The notes beneath the pieces were generated by a model. It was given only the letters and a program-made list of their open reading frames with translations. It searched no databases and was not told the origin of the DNA. A stretch of DNA of 64,000 nt, from assembly GCF_000980835.1 (NCBI RefSeq), contig NZ_CP011312.1:1302001-1366000 (forward strand), written 5' to 3'. The stretch comes from Corynebacterium kutscheri. GTDB lineage: Bacteria; Actinomycetota; Actinomycetes; Mycobacteriales; Mycobacteriaceae. Shown here in pieces: positions 8,778 through 17,690 of this stretch (positions are counted from its first letter, which is position 1; each line of letters starts with the position of its first letter). Position numbers and translations under genes: made by a program.

Positions 8778-9581
8778 ATGGCCACACTTGCCGAAGTCAG
8801 CGATCGACAAACAACAATTGTTGCGATTACCGAACAATTAGGACGATGTAGCGTTGCTCATTTAGCTCAACAATTTGATGTCACTCCAGAAACAATTCGC
8901 CGCGACCTCAAACAACTAGAGACACAAGGCCTACTGCGCCGAGTACACGGGGGAGCTATTATCGGCGGCGGTACTTCACCTAGCGACCTCCTTGCTGTTG
9001 ATGAAGTAAATGACCTTCCGATTCATCAATCACAGCGACGCAAACAAGCTATTGCTCAAGCTGCTTTAGAACTTATTCCTAGCCCTTGTGCTTCTATTTT
9101 TATTGATGCTGGTTCTACCACTGAAGCCTTTGCTAATACTCTGGCCAGGCACTATGTCGGTCAATCCTGGGTTGTCGTAACCAACTCCCCCAATATTGCC
9201 CGCAGTTTAGCCACAGCAGGAGTACCAAGTGTTTCTATCGTGGGCGGTATTGTCAAAGCACGGACTCAAGCCATAGTTGGGCCTCAAGCAACCGAAGCAT
9301 TAAAAAATTTGCGTGCTGATATCGCTTTCCTAGGTACTACCGGACTTAGCATTGATAGAGGATTAACTACCTCTGATCCGCGAGAAGCCGATATGAAAAC
9401 AGCCATGCTGCATCAATCAAATATTTCTGTTGCACTATGCGACTCCACCAAAATTGGCAAAGATTCAGTGGAAACTTTCGCAGCTCTAAATGACCTGAAC
9501 TTTATTGTCACTGATAAAAATATCAGCCAATCAAATATTGACTCATTACGTAATTTCGACCCTGAATTGGTGATTCCATGA
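8778..9581 (+). CDS. fruR: DeoR-family regulator of fructose genes, FruR
   Basis: A 267-residue DeoR-type regulator with an N-terminal helix-turn-helix (FDVTPETIRRDLKQLETQG, then RRVHGGAI) and a sugar-phosphate-binding C-terminal domain (IFIDAGSTTEAF, VTNSPNIARSLA, FLGTTGLS). An upstream in-frame start would add 20 residues, but the ATG at 8778 is three bases after AGGAGGTG and is chosen. Its stop overlaps the fruK start by four bases (ATGA), so regulator, kinase and transporter form one operon. In C. glutamicum FruR controls ptsF-pfkB1, ptsI and ptsH. It is similar throughout to the SugR paralogue 3 kb upstream. Confidence 0.93.
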   Translation: MATLAEVSDRQTTIVAITEQLGRCSVAHLAQQFDVTPETIRRDLKQLETQGLLRRVHGGAIIGGGTSPSDLLAVDEVNDLPIHQSQRRKQAIAQAALELIPSPCASIFIDAGSTTEAFANTLARHYVGQSWVVVTNSPNIARSLATAGVPSVSIVGGIVKARTQAIVGPQATEALKNLRADIAFLGTTGLSIDRGLTTSDPREADMKTAMLHQSNISVALCDSTKIGKDSVETFAALNDLNFIVTDKNISQSNIDSLRNFDPELVIP

Positions 9582-10543
9582 TAGTCACACTAACCCCTAA
9601 CCCTAGTATTGATGCCACTTTCAATCTAGGTACCACACTTGAACGCGGCCAAGTTCACCGTCTAACCGGAAGCCAACGCGTTGCTGGCGGCAAGGGAATC
9701 AATGTTTCTGGAGCAGTTTTAGCTGCCGCAAAAAAGACTATCGCGCTATTTCCTGCCGCAGCCGATGATCCTTTCATCACCTTAGTGAAAAACCAGGAAC
9801 TCCCCTGCGCAACTGTATCTGTTACCGAGCCGGTACGAGTAAACACAGCTATTACTGAAACAGACGGCACTACTACAAAACTAAATGGTCAAGGTGCTAC
9901 TTTAACTGAACAACAGCAACGAGCCGTCGAAAAGCTCCTTATTGATCACTGCGCTCACGCCGAATGGGCAGTTCTTGCTGGTTCCTTACCACCTGGAGTT
10001 CCACAAGATTGGTATGCTCAGTTAACCCAACTTTTATATAAGAACTATCCAAACATCAAAGTTGCAATCGATACCTCAGATGCCCCACTTATTGCGCTTA
10101 GTCAACAATTAGAGTCAACTGCTCCAAGCATTCTAAAACCTAATGGCATGGAACTCGGCCAGCTTGTCGGCGTCAATGGTCTTGAACTAGAAGCACAGGC
10201 CGAAAAAGGTAACTATTTACCCGTTATAGAAGCTGCACGTAAGATGGTAGTACGCGGTGTAGAACATGTGCTAGTTACTCTAGGTAGTGCCGGCGCTGTT
10301 CTTGTTACCACAAATAATGCCTGGGTAGCAACCCCACCACCAGCAAAAATTCTATCAACTGTTGGTGCTGGCGATTGTACTTTGGCAGGTTTTATCATGG
10401 CGCACACTGATGGCAAACCTCTTGATGAATGTCTACGACAAGGCGTTGCTTACGGCACTGCGGCGGCAAGTCTACCTGGTACCACCATTCCGACCCCAGA
10501 CCAAGTAAATATTGCGGAAACAACCATCCGCACACTGGTCTGA
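9578..10543 (+). CDS. fruK: 1-phosphofructokinase
   Basis: This PfkB-family kinase converts fructose 1-phosphate, delivered by the fructose PTS, into fructose 1,6-bisphosphate. The 321-residue protein has the N-terminal substrate segment (LTPNPSIDATF, and GGKGINVSGAV with the PfkB GG motif), the middle LAGSLPPGVP, and the C-terminal anion-hole and catalytic motif STVGAGDCTLAGF with the base Asp in GAGD. It overlaps fruR by four bases, and fruA follows after 84 bases. It is called pfkB1 in C. glutamicum. Confidence 0.95.
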   Translation: MIVTLTPNPSIDATFNLGTTLERGQVHRLTGSQRVAGGKGINVSGAVLAAAKKTIALFPAAADDPFITLVKNQELPCATVSVTEPVRVNTAITETDGTTTKLNGQGATLTEQQQRAVEKLLIDHCAHAEWAVLAGSLPPGVPQDWYAQLTQLLYKNYPNIKVAIDTSDAPLIALSQQLESTAPSILKPNGMELGQLVGVNGLELEAQAEKGNYLPVIEAARKMVVRGVEHVLVTLGSAGAVLVTTNNAWVATPPPAKILSTVGAGDCTLAGFIMAHTDGKPLDECLRQGVAYGTAAASLPGTTIPTPDQVNIAETTIRTLV

Positions 10544-10570
10544 CATAATTTCATAACCTCTTATTAATGC

Positions 10571-10606
10571 GGGCCGAGGCCTAAAAGTTTGTGAAGCTTT
10601 GGCCCC
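10571..10606 (+). other. Hairpin in the fruK-fruA gap
   Basis: GGCC (10578-10581) and AAAG (10584-10587) can pair with CTTT (10597-10600) and GGCC (10601-10604), with a two-base bulge; GGGCC at 10571 can pair alternatively with the same right arm. There is no T-run. It might set relative expression or RNA processing between the kinase and the membrane transporter. Weak evidence. Confidence 0.35.
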
Positions 10607-10627
10607 AGTGACACAAGGATTCAACCT

Positions 10628-12670
10628 ATGTCTGAACCTATTATCACCACCGACCTTGTCGCGCTTGATCGCAAGTTAGGCACCGACACCACCGGTGTAA
10701 TCACAGCTTTGGCACAGATTGTTGCAGATGCACACCGTGCTAACTCCGCTGAGCAACTTGCTAACGATGCCTTGACCCGTGAAGCAAAATCTGGCACTGG
10801 CGTTCCGGGTGGCATTGCTATCCCACACTGCCGCTCTGAGGCAGTCAGCGTACCAACGCTGGCCTTTGCACGCTTAAGTGAAGCCGTAGACTTCTCCGGG
10901 CCTGATGGAGCGGCCAACCTGGTCTTCCTTATCGCAGCTCCGGCTGGCGGCGGAAAAGAACACCTCAAGATTCTCTCTAAACTGGCTCGTGCTCTTGTTC
11001 GCAAAGACTTTGTCCAAGCTCTTCGTGATGCACAAACAGAAACAGAGATCGTCACACTAGTTACTGAAGTAATCAATGCTGAACCGAAGAAAAAAGCTAC
11101 TTCAGTAGCAGCTCCACCAACCGATTCAACACCAAACTCCGATGTCACCCGCATCGTGGCTATTACTGCCTGCCCAACTGGTATTGCACACACCTATATG
11201 GCTGCCGATTCGCTCACCCAAACCGCTCAGGAAATGGATGGGGTCGAACTGGTTGTGGAAACTCAAGGTTCTTCTTCGGTTACTCCGGTACCACAAGAAA
11301 CAATCAAAGCTGCCGACGCGGTCATATTTGCTACCGACGTGGGAGTAAAAGATCGGGAACGTTTTGCTGGTAAGCCGGTCATTGAATCAGGTGTCAAACG
11401 AGCAATCAATGAGCCTGCAATCATGATTCAAGAAGCTATCGCAGCAGCAAAGAACCCTCACGCTCGTACAGTCAGTGGCAGTGCTGCTACTAGCTCTACA
11501 GAAGAAGGCACTGGATTAAGCTGGGGCAAACGCATCCAACAAGCAGTCATGACTGGCGTTTCTTATATGGTGCCGTTTGTTGCTGCTGGTGGTTTGCTAC
11601 TAGCGCTAGGCTTCCTCTTCGGTGGTTACGATATGGCCAATGGTTGGTCAGCTATCGCTACTGGTTATTCATTAACCGATCTTCCAGGTAACACCGTTAT
11701 AGTTGACGGTGCCGAGATGGTCTTTGAACGCTCTGACCTCTTGCTTTATATCGGTGCTGTTCTCTTTGCTATTGGCCAAGCTGCTATGGGCTTTATTGTT
11801 CCGGCTTTGTCGGGCTATATCGCCTATGCTCTTGCCGGACGTCCAGGTATTGCACCAGGTTTCGTAGGTGGCGCTATCTCTATCTCCCTTGGTGCTGGCT
11901 TCATTGGTGGTCTGGTCACCGGTTTACTCGCAGGTTTGATTGCAATGTGGATCGGTTCGTGGAAGGTACACCGTATTATTGCTTCACTCATGCCGGTAGT
12001 TATTATCCCGCTGCTTACCTCCCTCATCGTCGGCCTAGCCATGTTCTTATTGCTGGGTCGTCCACTGGAAGCAATTATGACCGGACTACAAAACTGGTTA
12101 GCTGGGATGTCTGGTTCCTCCGCTATTTTGCTAGGAATTATTTTGGGTCTCATGATGTGCTTCGATCTTGGTGGCCCGGTTAATAAAGCTGCATATCTCT
12201 TCGCTACTGCTGGTCTATCTACTGGTGATGAGGCTTCCATGCAAATTATGGCTGCAGTTATGGCCGCTGGCATGGTTCCACCAATTGCACTTTCTATCGC
12301 TACTTTGATTCGCAAGAATCTCTTTACCCCAGCAGAGCAAGAAAACGGTAAATCAGCCTGGCTATTAGGACTCTCTTTTGTCTCCGAAGGTGCTATTCCT
12401 TTCGCAGCTGCCGATCCTTTCCGAGTCATTCCAGCCATGATGGCTGGTGGCGCAGTTACTGGTGCCCTATCTATGGCGCTTGGCGTTGGTTCGCGCGCTC
12501 CTCACGGTGGTATCTTCGTGTTCTTTGCCATTGACCCACTCTGGGGATGGATTATCGCGTTGCTCGCTGGTATCGCTACCGCTGCCGCAGCAGTAATTGC
12601 TTTAAAACAACTATGGCCTAATAAGACCATTGAAGCAGCTGCTGCAAAAGCAGAAAAAGTTGCTGCCTAG
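10628..12670 (+). CDS. fruA: Fructose-specific PTS transporter EIIABC
   Basis: Imports fructose and phosphorylates it to fructose 1-phosphate. The 680 residues hold all three domains in order. EIIA (about 1-155) has phospho-His67 in GIAIPHCR. EIIB (about 173-270) has phospho-Cys182 in AITACPTGIAHTYMAA. The multi-spanning EIIC (about 300-660) begins at VMTGVSYMVPFVAAGGLL and contains MMCFDLGGPVNKAAYLF and the substrate-loop motif SEGAIPFAAADP. A Thr/Ser/Pro linker separates A from B, and a second linker separates B from C. It is the ptsF of C. glutamicum. A terminator lies 45 bases after the stop, so ptsH has its own promoter. Confidence 0.96.
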   Translation: MSEPIITTDLVALDRKLGTDTTGVITALAQIVADAHRANSAEQLANDALTREAKSGTGVPGGIAIPHCRSEAVSVPTLAFARLSEAVDFSGPDGAANLVFLIAAPAGGGKEHLKILSKLARALVRKDFVQALRDAQTETEIVTLVTEVINAEPKKKATSVAAPPTDSTPNSDVTRIVAITACPTGIAHTYMAADSLTQTAQEMDGVELVVETQGSSSVTPVPQETIKAADAVIFATDVGVKDRERFAGKPVIESGVKRAINEPAIMIQEAIAAAKNPHARTVSGSAATSSTEEGTGLSWGKRIQQAVMTGVSYMVPFVAAGGLLLALGFLFGGYDMANGWSAIATGYSLTDLPGNTVIVDGAEMVFERSDLLLYIGAVLFAIGQAAMGFIVPALSGYIAYALAGRPGIAPGFVGGAISISLGAGFIGGLVTGLLAGLIAMWIGSWKVHRIIASLMPVVIIPLLTSLIVGLAMFLLLGRPLEAIMTGLQNWLAGMSGSSAILLGIILGLMMCFDLGGPVNKAAYLFATAGLSTGDEASMQIMAAVMAAGMVPPIALSIATLIRKNLFTPAEQENGKSAWLLGLSFVSEGAIPFAAADPFRVIPAMMAGGAVTGALSMALGVGSRAPHGGIFVFFAIDPLWGWIIALLAGIATAAAAVIALKQLWPNKTIEAAAAKAEKVAA

Positions 12671-12714
12671 TAGATTATTAGCTACTGGCAGCTACTAAAA
12701 ATAATTCTCGATAT

Positions 12715-12747
12715 AAAAGCGCTTTCCCACTGTGGAGGGCGCTTTTT
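12715..12747 (+). terminator. Rho-independent terminator of the fruR-fruK-fruA operon
   Basis: AAAAGCGC (12715-12722) pairs with GCGCTTTT (12739-12746), with further pairing inside, followed by Ts. Confidence 0.88.
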
Positions 12748-12989
12748 AAGTAGGAAAACCTCCGTTCAAACAATAAAACAGAACAAATTCGGGAAGAAAC
12801 GGAATCAAACGAGATAAATCACATATATTTTTTCGGATTTTCCCACATTTTGCATAGCGAAGTAATTCATTCCCGCCTACAATCGGACACAGGTCTTCTA
12901 GATATCAATATAGAAGCACTCATATATCACTATCACAGCGCCCTTTCCCCAATCACATGAACGGGTGGGCACAATGAAAGGACCATTTC
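12748..12989 (+). promoter_or_regulatory. ptsH upstream region
   Basis: About 240 AT-rich bases with no gene. It must hold the ptsH promoter, since a terminator precedes it. AAAGGA at 12974-12979 is the ribosome binding site. I could not assign -35/-10 boxes or a regulator site with confidence. Confidence 0.45.
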
Positions 12990-13256
12990 ATGGCTTCCAA
13001 GACCGTTGTGGTCGGCTCCGCCGTCGGCCTGCACGCACGTCCTGCTTCTATCATCGCTGAAGCTGCCGGTGAGTACGATGAGGAGATCTTCCTCGCTCTC
13101 GAAGGCGAAGACGATGATGAAACCGATGCTGCTTCTTCTCTCATGATCATGGCTCTGGGCGCTGAAAAGGGTGACAAGGTTACCGTTACTTCCGAGAACG
13201 CTGAAGCCGTCGAAAAGATTGCTGCTCTTATCGAGAAAGATCTCGACGCTGAGTAA
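12990..13256 (+). CDS. ptsH: Phosphocarrier protein HPr
   Basis: HPr carries phosphate from enzyme I to the sugar-specific EII proteins. The 88-residue protein has the active His15 in VGLHARPAS. The region around residue 48 (DAASSLMIMALGA) keeps serines where firmicute HPr is regulated, but actinobacteria generally lack HPr kinase, so this is probably not used. Codon use is strongly biased to C-ending codons, unlike most neighbours, as expected for an abundant protein. It is monocistronic, between two terminators. Confidence 0.98.
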   Translation: MASKTVVVGSAVGLHARPASIIAEAAGEYDEEIFLALEGEDDDETDAASSLMIMALGAEKGDKVTVTSENAEAVEKIAALIEKDLDAE

Positions 13257-13271
13257 AAATTAATTCAGCAT

Positions 13272-13325
13272 AAAAATCCGGTGTATTGAACCACAAAAAA
13301 TGGCTTTAACACACCGGATTTTTCA
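13272..13325 (+). terminator. Strong terminator of ptsH
   Basis: AAAAATCCGGTGT (13272-13284) pairs perfectly over 13 bases with ACACCGGATTTTT (13311-13323). The loop arms also pair partly, and the stem ends in Ts. Confidence 0.92.
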
Positions 13326-13400
13326 TACCCCAAGCACATTTTTAATACCCATGCCTGGGACTATCTCAGTTCCTACAAAAACGCTGTATATCCAACCAAA

Positions 13401-13430
13401 GCTAGCTAGAATTACTCCGTTCTAGCTAGC
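13401..13430 (-). terminator. Inverted repeat after the uracil/xanthine permease gene
   Basis: GCTAGCTAGAA (13401-13411) and TTCTAGCTAGC (13420-13430) form a perfect 11-bp stem 18 bases after the permease stop. On the minus strand it is followed only by TTTGG, so this is a weak-tailed terminator candidate. Confidence 0.6.
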
Positions 13431-13447
13431 CTAAGCGCGTTCTAGGG

Positions 13448-14734
13448 TTAATATTTAGCACCGTTGCCTTCACCGATATAGGTATAAATCCATTTCATAA
13501 GAGGATATAAAACAATAATCCCCATGGATCCCCAAGCAATACCTTGGAGTTCTAAGCCAAATATACTCAAGGTCAGATCACCAATACCAGCAACTAACGC
13601 TACTGCCGCCATTGTAAGATTCACTGGATTATTAAAATTAACCTTATTATCTTGCCAAATACGTACCCCGAGCATGCCAATCAAACCATAAAGGACAATC
13701 GCAGCACCACCAAGTACACCGCTAGGGATAGTAAAAATCAGGGCACCAAATTTAGGGATAAAAGCCAAGACCACTGCAGTTAAAGCAGCTACCCAATATG
13801 CGGCCGTCGAATACACTTTAGTGGCAGCCATAACGCCAATATTTTCTGCATATGTTGTAGTTCCTGAACCACCAAAACCACCGGCTAAAGTAGTACCAAC
13901 ACCATCTGCGATTAAAGCATCTCCGGCAATATCATCAATATTTTTACCAGTCATTTCACTGACTGCTTTTACGTGTCCAACATTTTCCGCAATAAGTACA
14001 ATAACTACGGGTAAGGTAACCAAAATAGCTGACTGCGTAAAAACTGGAGTATGAAACTCAGGCCATCCAACCCACGAAGCAGCAGCAATTGTTTCAGCTG
14101 CATTTTCCGATAAATTTCCACTTAGAGCTGCATAAATCCAACCGATTATCACGCCGAGCAAAATACCCAAACGAGCCATCATTCCTCTACCACCAACAGT
14201 AAATAATAAGATGGCAAATAACGTCACTGCTGCCACACCTGGTTGCGAAACAAAGTTTGTTGTTGCCGCTGGTGCCAAGTTCAAACCAATCAAAGCCACG
14301 ATAGCGCCGGTTACTGCTGGTGGCATCACCAAATCAAGTACCCGTTTACCTAAAGCTTTTACGATAAAACCAACGATAATCAAGGTAATACCCACAGCAA
14401 CCACGCCGCCGAGCTGCACCCCAATGCCTTCTGATTGGCTAGCCATCAGTGGAGCAATAAAAGCAAAAGAACTACCCAAATACGACGGTAACCGATTACG
14501 GGTAATGAGCAGAAAAATCATGGTGCCTAAACCAGAAAATAATAACGTCGTGTTAACTGGAAAACCGGTCAGAGTAGGAACCAAAAGTGTTGCACCAAAC
14601 ATTGCAATTACATGCTGCATACCAATACCAATAGTTCGTGTCCAGCTCAATCGCTGATCTGGAGCAACAATCGCTCCTGGTTCGATATGCTTACCATCAC
14701 CATGCACAGTCCAGCGCCATGTAGAAATACTCAC
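13448..14734 (-). CDS. uraA: NCS2 family uracil/xanthine permease
   Basis: A 428-residue nucleobase:cation symporter of the NCS2 (UraA/PyrP) family, which imports uracil or xanthine through the cytoplasmic membrane. About 12-14 hydrophobic segments are visible. The family motifs are IGIGMQHVIAMFGAT near the N-terminus, LPSYLGSSFAFIAP, and GGFGGSGTTTYAENIGVMA in the substrate-binding region. The start is GTG at 14734 without a clear ribosome binding site, and could lie a few codons downstream. Uracil is the likelier substrate, but uracil and xanthine transporters cannot be separated by eye. It stands alone between terminators. Confidence 0.88.
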   Translation of the reverse strand: MSISTWRWTVHGDGKHIEPGAIVAPDQRLSWTRTIGIGMQHVIAMFGATLLVPTLTGFPVNTTLLFSGLGTMIFLLITRNRLPSYLGSSFAFIAPLMASQSEGIGVQLGGVVAVGITLIIVGFIVKALGKRVLDLVMPPAVTGAIVALIGLNLAPAATTNFVSQPGVAAVTLFAILLFTVGGRGMMARLGILLGVIIGWIYAALSGNLSENAAETIAAASWVGWPEFHTPVFTQSAILVTLPVVIVLIAENVGHVKAVSEMTGKNIDDIAGDALIADGVGTTLAGGFGGSGTTTYAENIGVMAATKVYSTAAYWVAALTAVVLAFIPKFGALIFTIPSGVLGGAAIVLYGLIGMLGVRIWQDNKVNFNNPVNLTMAAVALVAGIGDLTLSIFGLELQGIAWGSMGIIVLYPLMKWIYTYIGEGNGAKY

Positions 14735-14790
14735 GAACGTACATTATCCGTTGTCAGAGCTCTTTTTCACAATTTTCTAACCACATCATG

Positions 14791-14834
14791 AAAATAAATG
14801 AAGCAATAAGAATACAGTTCTTATTGCTTCATTT
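14791..14834 (-). terminator. Terminator of hflX
   Basis: AAATGAAGCAATAAGAA (14796-14812) and its perfect complement (14818-14834) form a 17-bp stem with a five-base loop, followed on the minus strand by TTATTTT. Confidence 0.88.
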
Positions 14835-14858
14835 TTAGTTATTTAATATCTACTCTAC

Positions 14859-16520
14859 TTAACTGGTCACAATAAACTCTTTTAATTCATCTGCCATCGA
14901 CTGCGGCAAGCGAATATCTAGTTTGGTACCAGCGTCGGTATATTCCTCGTAAACAACAGTTGCCTGCTCATGCAAGCGTGAAACAATATCACCACGAGTA
15001 AATGGGATAAGTAATTCAACATGAGCATCCAAAGTATTAAGGAAAAGTTCTACTCGGGTCTCTAGCTCTGGAATCCCTTGCCCAGTGTGTGCAGAAACAA
15101 AAATAACGTCGTCAAACGCATGTTTCAGCTCTGCCAAAACTAACGGATCAGCAGCATCAATCTTATTAACCACAATGATCTCTGGTGGCGCTTCTACTCC
15201 CAGTTCTCGAACAATATCGCTAATAACCCCATTGACTGCTTCAATTTGTTTTAATGGGAAAGGATCAGAACCATCAACGACGTGTAGCACAAGATCAGCT
15301 TCTACCACTTCTTCTAAGGTAGAACGGAATGCTTCCACTAACTGGGTAGGTAAATGGCGTACAAATCCCACAGTGTCGGTAAACACTACCGTACGACCAT
15401 CACCAAGTTCTGCACGCCGGGTAGTAGGATCCAAGGTGGCAAATAAAGCATCTTCTACTAGTACCCCAGCACCAGTCATAGCGTTAATCAACGATGACTT
15501 ACCAGCATTGGTGTATCCAGCAATTGCGATCTGTGGGATTGTAGCAGCACGTCGCTGGGAGCGTTTAATCTCACGAGCAGTTTTCATGCCAGCGATTTCT
15601 TTACGCAATTTCGCCATATCTGCACGCAATCGACGACGATCTGCCTCAATTTTGGTTTCGCCAGGACCACGCAAACCCACGCCGCCATTAGAACCTGCTC
15701 TACCACCAGCCTGGCGTGATAATGCACCACCCCAACCACGCACACGCGTAATTAAATATTCCATCTGTGCTAGTGATACTTGTGCTTTGCCTTCTTTGCT
15801 CTTGGCATGTTGAGCAAAAATATCCAAAATAAGCATGGTGCGGTCAATGACTTTAACGTCTAATGCTTTTTCTAAAGCAATCATCTGACCAGGGGATAAT
15901 TCACCATCACAAACCACTGTATCAACACCGGTTGCTTGCACAATCTCAGCAAGCTCTTTTACTTTGCCAGAACCGATATAGGTACCTGGATCGGGTCGAT
16001 CTCGTTTTTGGTAGAGCATATCGACGATTTCCGAACCAGCAGTTTCAGCTAGTGCTGCTAGTTCATTCATTGTCGCTTCAATTTCAGCGGTAGTGCCGCT
16101 AGTCCACACTCCTACAAGGATGACTCTTTCTAGACGCAGTTTTCGATACTCAACGTCATAGCCATCATCTTGATCAGTAGCATGGATTTCACTACCACGA
16201 GTCAATCGTCGTAAAGAAGAACGAGCTTCTAAGTCAAGTTCACCGGTAGTTGGAGCGTGCTGATTCGAAAACTGATCCAACAAACTGGTATCAAAAATCT
16301 CGTCGTCAGTACCAGATCGGATCAAGCCAGTAAGATCCTCACTGTGTGGTTCCGCCGGTTGAGTAGGTAAATGATCACTAAAAGCCTTATCTAATAGCGA
16401 ATCTCTCACACTATTTTTAGGCTCTTGAGTATGAGCACCTAATGAGTATTTCTTTTTAGTCTCAGATTCCTGCGGCTGCTGATCACGGTTAAATTCAGGT
16501 TTAAAATTATTTTTAGTCAT
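14859..16520 (-). CDS. hflX: Ribosome-associated GTPase HflX
   Basis: HflX is a GTPase that binds the large ribosomal subunit and rescues or splits stalled ribosomes under stress. The 553-residue form has a poorly conserved charged N-terminal extension (about 1-130), the HflX-specific domain (about 135-330; YIGSGKVKELAEIV, MILDIFAQHAKSKEGKAQVSLAQMEYL cut into shorter motifs, GGVGLRGPGETKIE) and the G domain from about 335 (P-loop GYTNAGKSS, then DTVGFVRHLP and NKID). The ATG at 16520 follows AGGAGAAC by four bases; the upstream ATG at 16535 lies inside that ribosome binding site and is rejected. It is separated from the next gene by a divergent gap of 226 bases. Confidence 0.95.
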   Translation of the reverse strand: MTKNNFKPEFNRDQQPQESETKKKYSLGAHTQEPKNSVRDSLLDKAFSDHLPTQPAEPHSEDLTGLIRSGTDDEIFDTSLLDQFSNQHAPTTGELDLEARSSLRRLTRGSEIHATDQDDGYDVEYRKLRLERVILVGVWTSGTTAEIEATMNELAALAETAGSEIVDMLYQKRDRPDPGTYIGSGKVKELAEIVQATGVDTVVCDGELSPGQMIALEKALDVKVIDRTMLILDIFAQHAKSKEGKAQVSLAQMEYLITRVRGWGGALSRQAGGRAGSNGGVGLRGPGETKIEADRRRLRADMAKLRKEIAGMKTAREIKRSQRRAATIPQIAIAGYTNAGKSSLINAMTGAGVLVEDALFATLDPTTRRAELGDGRTVVFTDTVGFVRHLPTQLVEAFRSTLEEVVEADLVLHVVDGSDPFPLKQIEAVNGVISDIVRELGVEAPPEIIVVNKIDAADPLVLAELKHAFDDVIFVSAHTGQGIPELETRVELFLNTLDAHVELLIPFTRGDIVSRLHEQATVVYEEYTDAGTKLDIRLPQSMADELKEFIVTS

Positions 16521-16746
16521 AATAGTTCTCCTCATTCTTACATAGATGTGCTGGTCATCGCTACCAATTACAGGTTTTCTCTTCAGGCATAGAAGATTTT
16601 TTCACTCAGCCATCACCTAGCCATAGCTGAAAACACCGTTATAAGCTCACTGATCCCGAACTACTACTGCATACCAAAAACTAGGGCGCAGATCACGACA
16701 CTTCGATACGCACATCAGGACTCACAACCACGTAAGATGGGCAGCT

Positions 16747-17490
16747 ATGAGCACAGACCTGTTAAGCCTAGGTATGAAATTTGATAAGTGGCAGGACGCA
16801 GTTGAAGCGGCCATCGCTACCAATAAACTCACCGTCACTGGGGAAGTTCGCGGCGGTCAATTAATCCAATATTCTGATTCCTCGGGCGCTCAAATTAATA
16901 TTCTCGCAGTTGAACCTTTTGCTACTTTTGCTGGTTTCGAATCCGTAGCGCTTAGCTTTGGACACGTCAGCATGATCAATGATGTGTTAGCACTGTGTGA
17001 AATTGTCGATTACAACGATCAACCAGTAACTACAGTTACCTTAAACCTAGCTCAAGGACCTTTGCTTATCGACGAACCTGAACAACGCTGGCAACAAGTT
17101 GCTGTCACCGCTCTAGCTACTGATGTGGCTTACTATGAAACGGTTGCCGACTTTGAAGAAACTACTGGTAATAAAGTCGGTACATTAACTTCTCTCGGCG
17201 CACAAAAAATTAATGATGGTGCCACTACCCCTGATGCCAGCGCAACTTTTAGCGCTCGTGTACTAGAGGCTGACTACCGTACAAATTCCCTCACTGGCGA
17301 GCGTTTTATCCATGCTACTGTCGACGGTTCTTTTGCTTTCGATGTTTGCCTCCCGGACACCATTGAATTACCAGTGAAAAATTCAGTACTTGCTGGATCG
17401 GCAGTCATGGTTGGTTCTATTATTGCTCCTCAAGGTTGTGGTTCCGGCGGGGGCGGTTGTGGTTCCGGTGGCTGCGGCTGTGGACACTAA
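16747..17490 (+). CDS. Uncharacterised protein with Cys/Gly-rich C-terminal tail
   Basis: I do not recognise a named domain. The 247-residue protein is acidic, has no signal peptide or membrane segment, and looks like a folded cytoplasmic protein rich in beta strands. Its last 17 residues are almost only Gly, Ser and Cys, with Cys231, Cys238, Cys243 and Cys245 and a terminal His247, which suggests a metal-binding or redox tail. TAAGAT at 16733-16738 lies eight bases before the ATG and there is no ribosome binding site, so the mRNA is probably leaderless. A gene occupies this place after hflX in C. glutamicum too. It has its own terminator. Function unknown. Confidence 0.85.
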   Translation: MSTDLLSLGMKFDKWQDAVEAAIATNKLTVTGEVRGGQLIQYSDSSGAQINILAVEPFATFAGFESVALSFGHVSMINDVLALCEIVDYNDQPVTTVTLNLAQGPLLIDEPEQRWQQVAVTALATDVAYYETVADFEETTGNKVGTLTSLGAQKINDGATTPDASATFSARVLEADYRTNSLTGERFIHATVDGSFAFDVCLPDTIELPVKNSVLAGSAVMVGSIIAPQGCGSGGGGCGSGGCGCGH

Positions 17491-17545
17491 TGAAATTTTA
17501 ACACCATACCTATTTCACCACACCCTATTTTAAGAACAGACTCAA

Positions 17546-17575
17546 CGCCCAATGTTTACCATTGGGCGCTTTTCT
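17546..17575 (+). terminator. Rho-independent terminator
   Basis: CGCCCAATG (17546-17554) / CATTGGGCG (17560-17568) with a five-base loop, followed by CTTTTCTT. It ends the Cys/Gly-tail gene. Confidence 0.87.
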
Positions 17576-17690
17576 TATCCATTTTCACCCTATCCACCAG
17601 GTTTAATTTACTTTTATCACCACGGAAGCAAAAACAGAACATTACTTATTTGTTATATTTTATTCCCTGTTTATACCAAGATTCGGTACA

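Noticed and set aside
10621..12438. Minus-strand frames opposite fruA (10621-11193, 11824-12438)
   Set aside because: Antisense to the conserved PTS domains, with no recognisable motif; explained by codon bias.
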